Assembly: GCA_020226215.1 (NCBI GenBank)
Contig: CM035234.1
Coordinates: forward strand, 12,676,713 to 12,740,712
Origin: Sindora glabra
Taxonomy: Eukaryota > Streptophyta > Magnoliopsida > Fabales > Fabaceae
Reading direction: 5' to 3'
Length of the DNA: 64,000 nt
Part shown: positions 61,648-64,000 of the stretch, piece by piece
Layout of the letters: each line of letters starts with the position of its first letter
How positions within the stretch are numbered: position 1 is the first letter of the stretch
Notes under the pieces: model-generated
What the model was told of the DNA's origin: nothing
What the model saw: the letters and a program-made list of their open reading frames with translations, nothing else
The model's database searches: none
Program-made: the position numbers and the translations under genes

Positions 61648-64000
61648 ATGGGTCGTCCACAGGTAAACCCACCTCCTCTTTATCATTGACTTTAATACAG
61701 GCATCATACTTCAATTATAAGTGCAACAAAAATGCCACAGCTTCCTTAGACTTGTGTTCCTATGTGAGTTGAAGTGAAACCCTAGCAGTTAGTAGGACCA
61801 CAACATGCCATGTATTTTGTTGCATGTTACGGTCACTCCACATAATATCTGTTTGTATTAGGGAGTCATGTTACTGTCACTCCACATAATATCCGTAAGA
61901 CAGTTATATTTTGGTTATAGGCTCATGTTACTGTTTCTCGGTGAAACAGTAACATCCCACTGCCACGATGTTGCATTGTTATTCATACCTCACAGAGTGG
62001 CATTTACCCACGGGTTTTGTTAAACATGTATATCTCATTTTTTATCTCATGTTACTTTTTCTTGCTGAAACAGTAACATCACTAGGAAGAATTGGATGTT
62101 GCATTAGTAATCATACCTCGTTTTGTCTATTTATGCTTGAGCTAACTCTTGATTTGACGTTTACCCGAGCAGAAAGGCGCTAAAGCACTCACACAAGAAG
62201 ACTTTTCTGATGAAGAAACCCAGAAATTCCAGCAATATAGGTCTAATCTTTTGGCCTACATTAGGCAGGTTGATCAGCTTCAGTTGGATGACAGGCACAA
62301 CACGGTGCTACGACACAACCCATTTTGGGTCCTAATTAACGCAATAATAACAAAGGAACTGGATCGCAGCATGTGTTGTAAGAGCGATGTTGAAATTCAG
62401 TCTATAATTGCTACCTTCTCAGACAAGAATAATTATTTCAACATCGGGGGCGATCATCTCAAAATAACACCAATATCAGTGAAGCTGATCTTTGGAATAA
62501 GAGATGGAGACCAGCCCATCCAGACAACGTCTGGCAAGAGGACACTGTCAGACTTTGATGTTAGATGTTTCCGTGGCAAATCAAGGATGAGCAAACCAAT
62601 AATATTCAAAGCTCTCAAAAGAGCAGTGCGGGGAACATCGGAAACTAATGTGCAGGATGTCTCCCGCCTCATGACATTGATGCTCCTAGTCACCCTCTTC
62701 GTACCAAACAGGGCCTACACATTGGCCTGGTCATATATCAAATACGTGGAGGATGTAGACGAAATAGCACAATATGGGTGGTCACAACACATTCACGACC
62801 AACTCATAAATTCTCTCAAAAAGGACAGCACCCCCAATGTAACCGGGTGTGTCATGCTATTGCCAGTAAGTCAAAGATGTCAAAACTGCTCTTTACTTCG
62901 TGTCCGAATCCTTTACATTTTCTTCATTCATCTCCATTCATTTGAGTGAATGTTCCTGTCTCCTTGTTGTATGTTTGTCGCAAGTCTTGACTCATATTAC
63001 TGTTTTAGACTAAAACAGTAACATGCCCCTGCTTTGTCTCTGAATGGTTGCCCTAAGTTTTATGACCTTTTTATTGTTAATGTGATCTCATTTGACAGTT
63101 ATTCGTGAGTTCTGTCTCCTTGTTGTATGTTTGTCGCAAGTCTTGGCTCATGTTACTGTTTTAGACTAAAACAGTAACATGCTCCTGCTTTGTCTCTGTA
63201 TGGTTGCCCCAAGTTTTATGGCCTTTTTATTATTAATGTGATCTCATTTGACAGTTATCCATGAGTTCTTCATCCTTGTTGTATGTTTGTCGCAAGTCTT
63301 AGCTCATGTTACTGTTTTAGACTAAAACAGTAACATGCCCCTGCTTTGTCTCTGTATGGTTGCCCCAAGTTTTATGGCCTTTTTATTATTAATGTGATCT
63401 CATTTGACAGTTATTCGTGAGTTCTTCATCCTTGTTGTATATTTGTCGCAAGTCTTGGCTCATGTTACTGTTTTAAACTAAAATAATAACATGCCCCTGC
63501 TTTGTCTCTGAGTGGTTGCCCCAAGTTTTATGGCATTTTTATTGTTAATGTGGTTTCATTTGACAGTTATTCGTGAGTTCTTCATCCTTGTTGTATGTTT
63601 GTCGCAAGTCTTGGCTCATGTTACTGTTTTAAACTAAAACAGTAACATGCCCCTGCTTTGTCTCTGAGTGGTTGCCCCAAGTTTTATGGCCTTTTTATTG
63701 TTAATGTGATCTCATTTGACAGTTATTCGTGAGTTCTTCATCCTTGTTGTATGTTTGTCGCAAGTCTTGGCTCATGTTACTGTTTTAGACTAAAACAGTA
63801 ACATGCCCCTACTTTGTCTCTGATGGTTGCCCCAAGTTTTATGGCCTTTTTATTGTTAATGTGATCTCATGTTAAAGACTGCATATAAGAATAACTTGTT
63901 TACCTCCAGTTGTTCTTCATCTTTTTATTACTCCGTCTTCGATGCAGCCTCCTAAGGAAATTAACATGACAAATTGTACGTTTTATTGTCCGCAGTATTG
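61648..64000 (+). CDS. DUF1985/plant-mobile-domain-like protein, N-terminal part (gene runs off the window)
   Basis: Proposed model: exon 1 61648-61662 (MGRPQ, donor CAG|GTAAAC); exon 2 about 62224-62865, ending GCVMLLP at CCA|GTAAGT; exon 3 from 63996 after TTTATTGTCCGCAG, continuing YW. Phases agree at both joins. Exon 2 carries LRHNPFWVLINAI, FNIGGDHLKITPISVKLIFG, a conserved hydrophobic helix LMTLMLLVTLFVPN, and GWSQHIHDQLINSL before GCVMLL. This pattern is known from the N-terminal domain that precedes Ulp1-type cysteine peptidases in plant Mutator-like elements and related genes; the peptidase, if any, lies beyond 64000. The exon 2 start is uncertain: an earlier acceptor at 62173 gives good text (KGAKALTQEDFSDEET) but is one base out of frame, so a frameshift is possible. 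Confidence 0.5.
61663..62223 (+). other. Intron 1 with palindromic repeats
   Basis: It contains two direct copies of CATGTTAC(G/T)GTCACTCCA at 61823 and 61867. It also has two hairpins with ATGTTACTGTTTC and GAAACAGTAACAT arms at 61925-61955 and 62049-62079 (the left arm of the second is degenerate). The acceptor used here (62223) is inferred from frame; another AG lies at 62173. Confidence 0.5.
62866..63995 (+). other. Intron 2, mostly tandem repeat
   Basis: Bounded by GTAAGT and TGTCCGCAG. About 83% of its 1130 bp is the 156-bp repeat. Removing it joins GCVMLLP to YW, which fits the expected GC-x-LL-x-x-W pattern of related proteins. Confidence 0.6.
62950..63885. repeat. 156-bp tandem repeat with a central palindrome
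   Basis: Six units; palindromes start at 62993, 63149, 63305, 63461, 63617 and 63773, exactly 156 bp apart. In the best copies (63149-63181, 63305-63337 and 63773-63805) the palindrome is 16-bp arms (CATGTTACTGTTTTAG and its complement) around a single A. Other unit landmarks are TTGTTGTATGTTTGTCGCAA, CCCCTGCTTTGTCTCTGA and TGATCTCATTTGACAG. The fourth unit's palindrome has decayed (TTTTAAACTAAAATAATAAC). The last unit lacks the ATTTGACAG part. Confidence 0.9.

Noticed and set aside
62454..62693. 79-aa minus-strand frame
   Set aside because: It is the antisense shadow of the conserved exon 2 of the DUF1985-like gene.

Overview
This is an AT-rich, gene-poor stretch of a plant nuclear genome, most likely from a eudicot. 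The evidence is CACTA/En-Spm transposase remnants, MITEs, a LINE RNase H fragment, an intron-containing plant-type gene with GT-AG junctions, and long intergenic tracts rich in stop codons. There are no bacterial operons, and no rRNA, tRNA or CRISPR feature was recognised. I cannot name the species from the sequence.

The main architecture is an old segmental tandem duplication. Copy A (about 0.28-0.58 kb, then 12.69-20.66 kb and 25.85-31.2 kb) matches copy B (about 39.9-47.4 kb and 50.5-56.7 kb), mostly in the same orientation and order. Copy A has been opened by two large insertions. One, at about 0.58-12.69 kb, holds a complete non-autonomous CACTA element and LTR-retrotransposon-like sequence. 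The other, at about 20.67-25.85 kb, holds a decayed CACTA transposase on the minus strand plus an LTR/primer-binding-site remnant. A fused fragment of the unit at about 37.9 kb and a possible third unit start at 60.77-61.03 kb suggest a longer, decaying array.

Inside the duplicated unit, the best coding candidate is a small unrecognised Pro/Ser/Asn/Tyr-rich repeat protein. It occurs as 125 aa in A (17646-18023, minus) and 158 aa in B (44897-45373, minus). The copies differ by a whole in-frame 35-37-residue repeat. Both have a CT-rich leader and a TATA-like box at the same place. Each unit also carries a decayed second copy of this gene, a frameshifted low-complexity reading frame, and a conspicuously GC-rich minisatellite.

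Three copies of one ~172-bp hAT-like MITE are present (18837, 30673 and 44431), each with an 8-bp target duplication. Two have an empty site in the paralogous copy, so they moved after the duplication. Between A and B is a ~1.9-kb tandem array (35.28-37.14 kb) with a ~97-bp unit carrying a GTTACTGTTT-type inverted repeat.

The right end (61.6-64.0 kb) holds the start of an intron-containing gene. It resembles the N-terminal domain (DUF1985/plant mobile domain-like) found next to Ulp1-type peptidases in plant transposons and their relatives. Its second intron is almost entirely six copies of a 156-bp repeat, each centred on a 33-nt near-perfect palindrome. That palindrome has the same core as the 35-37 kb array and intron 1.
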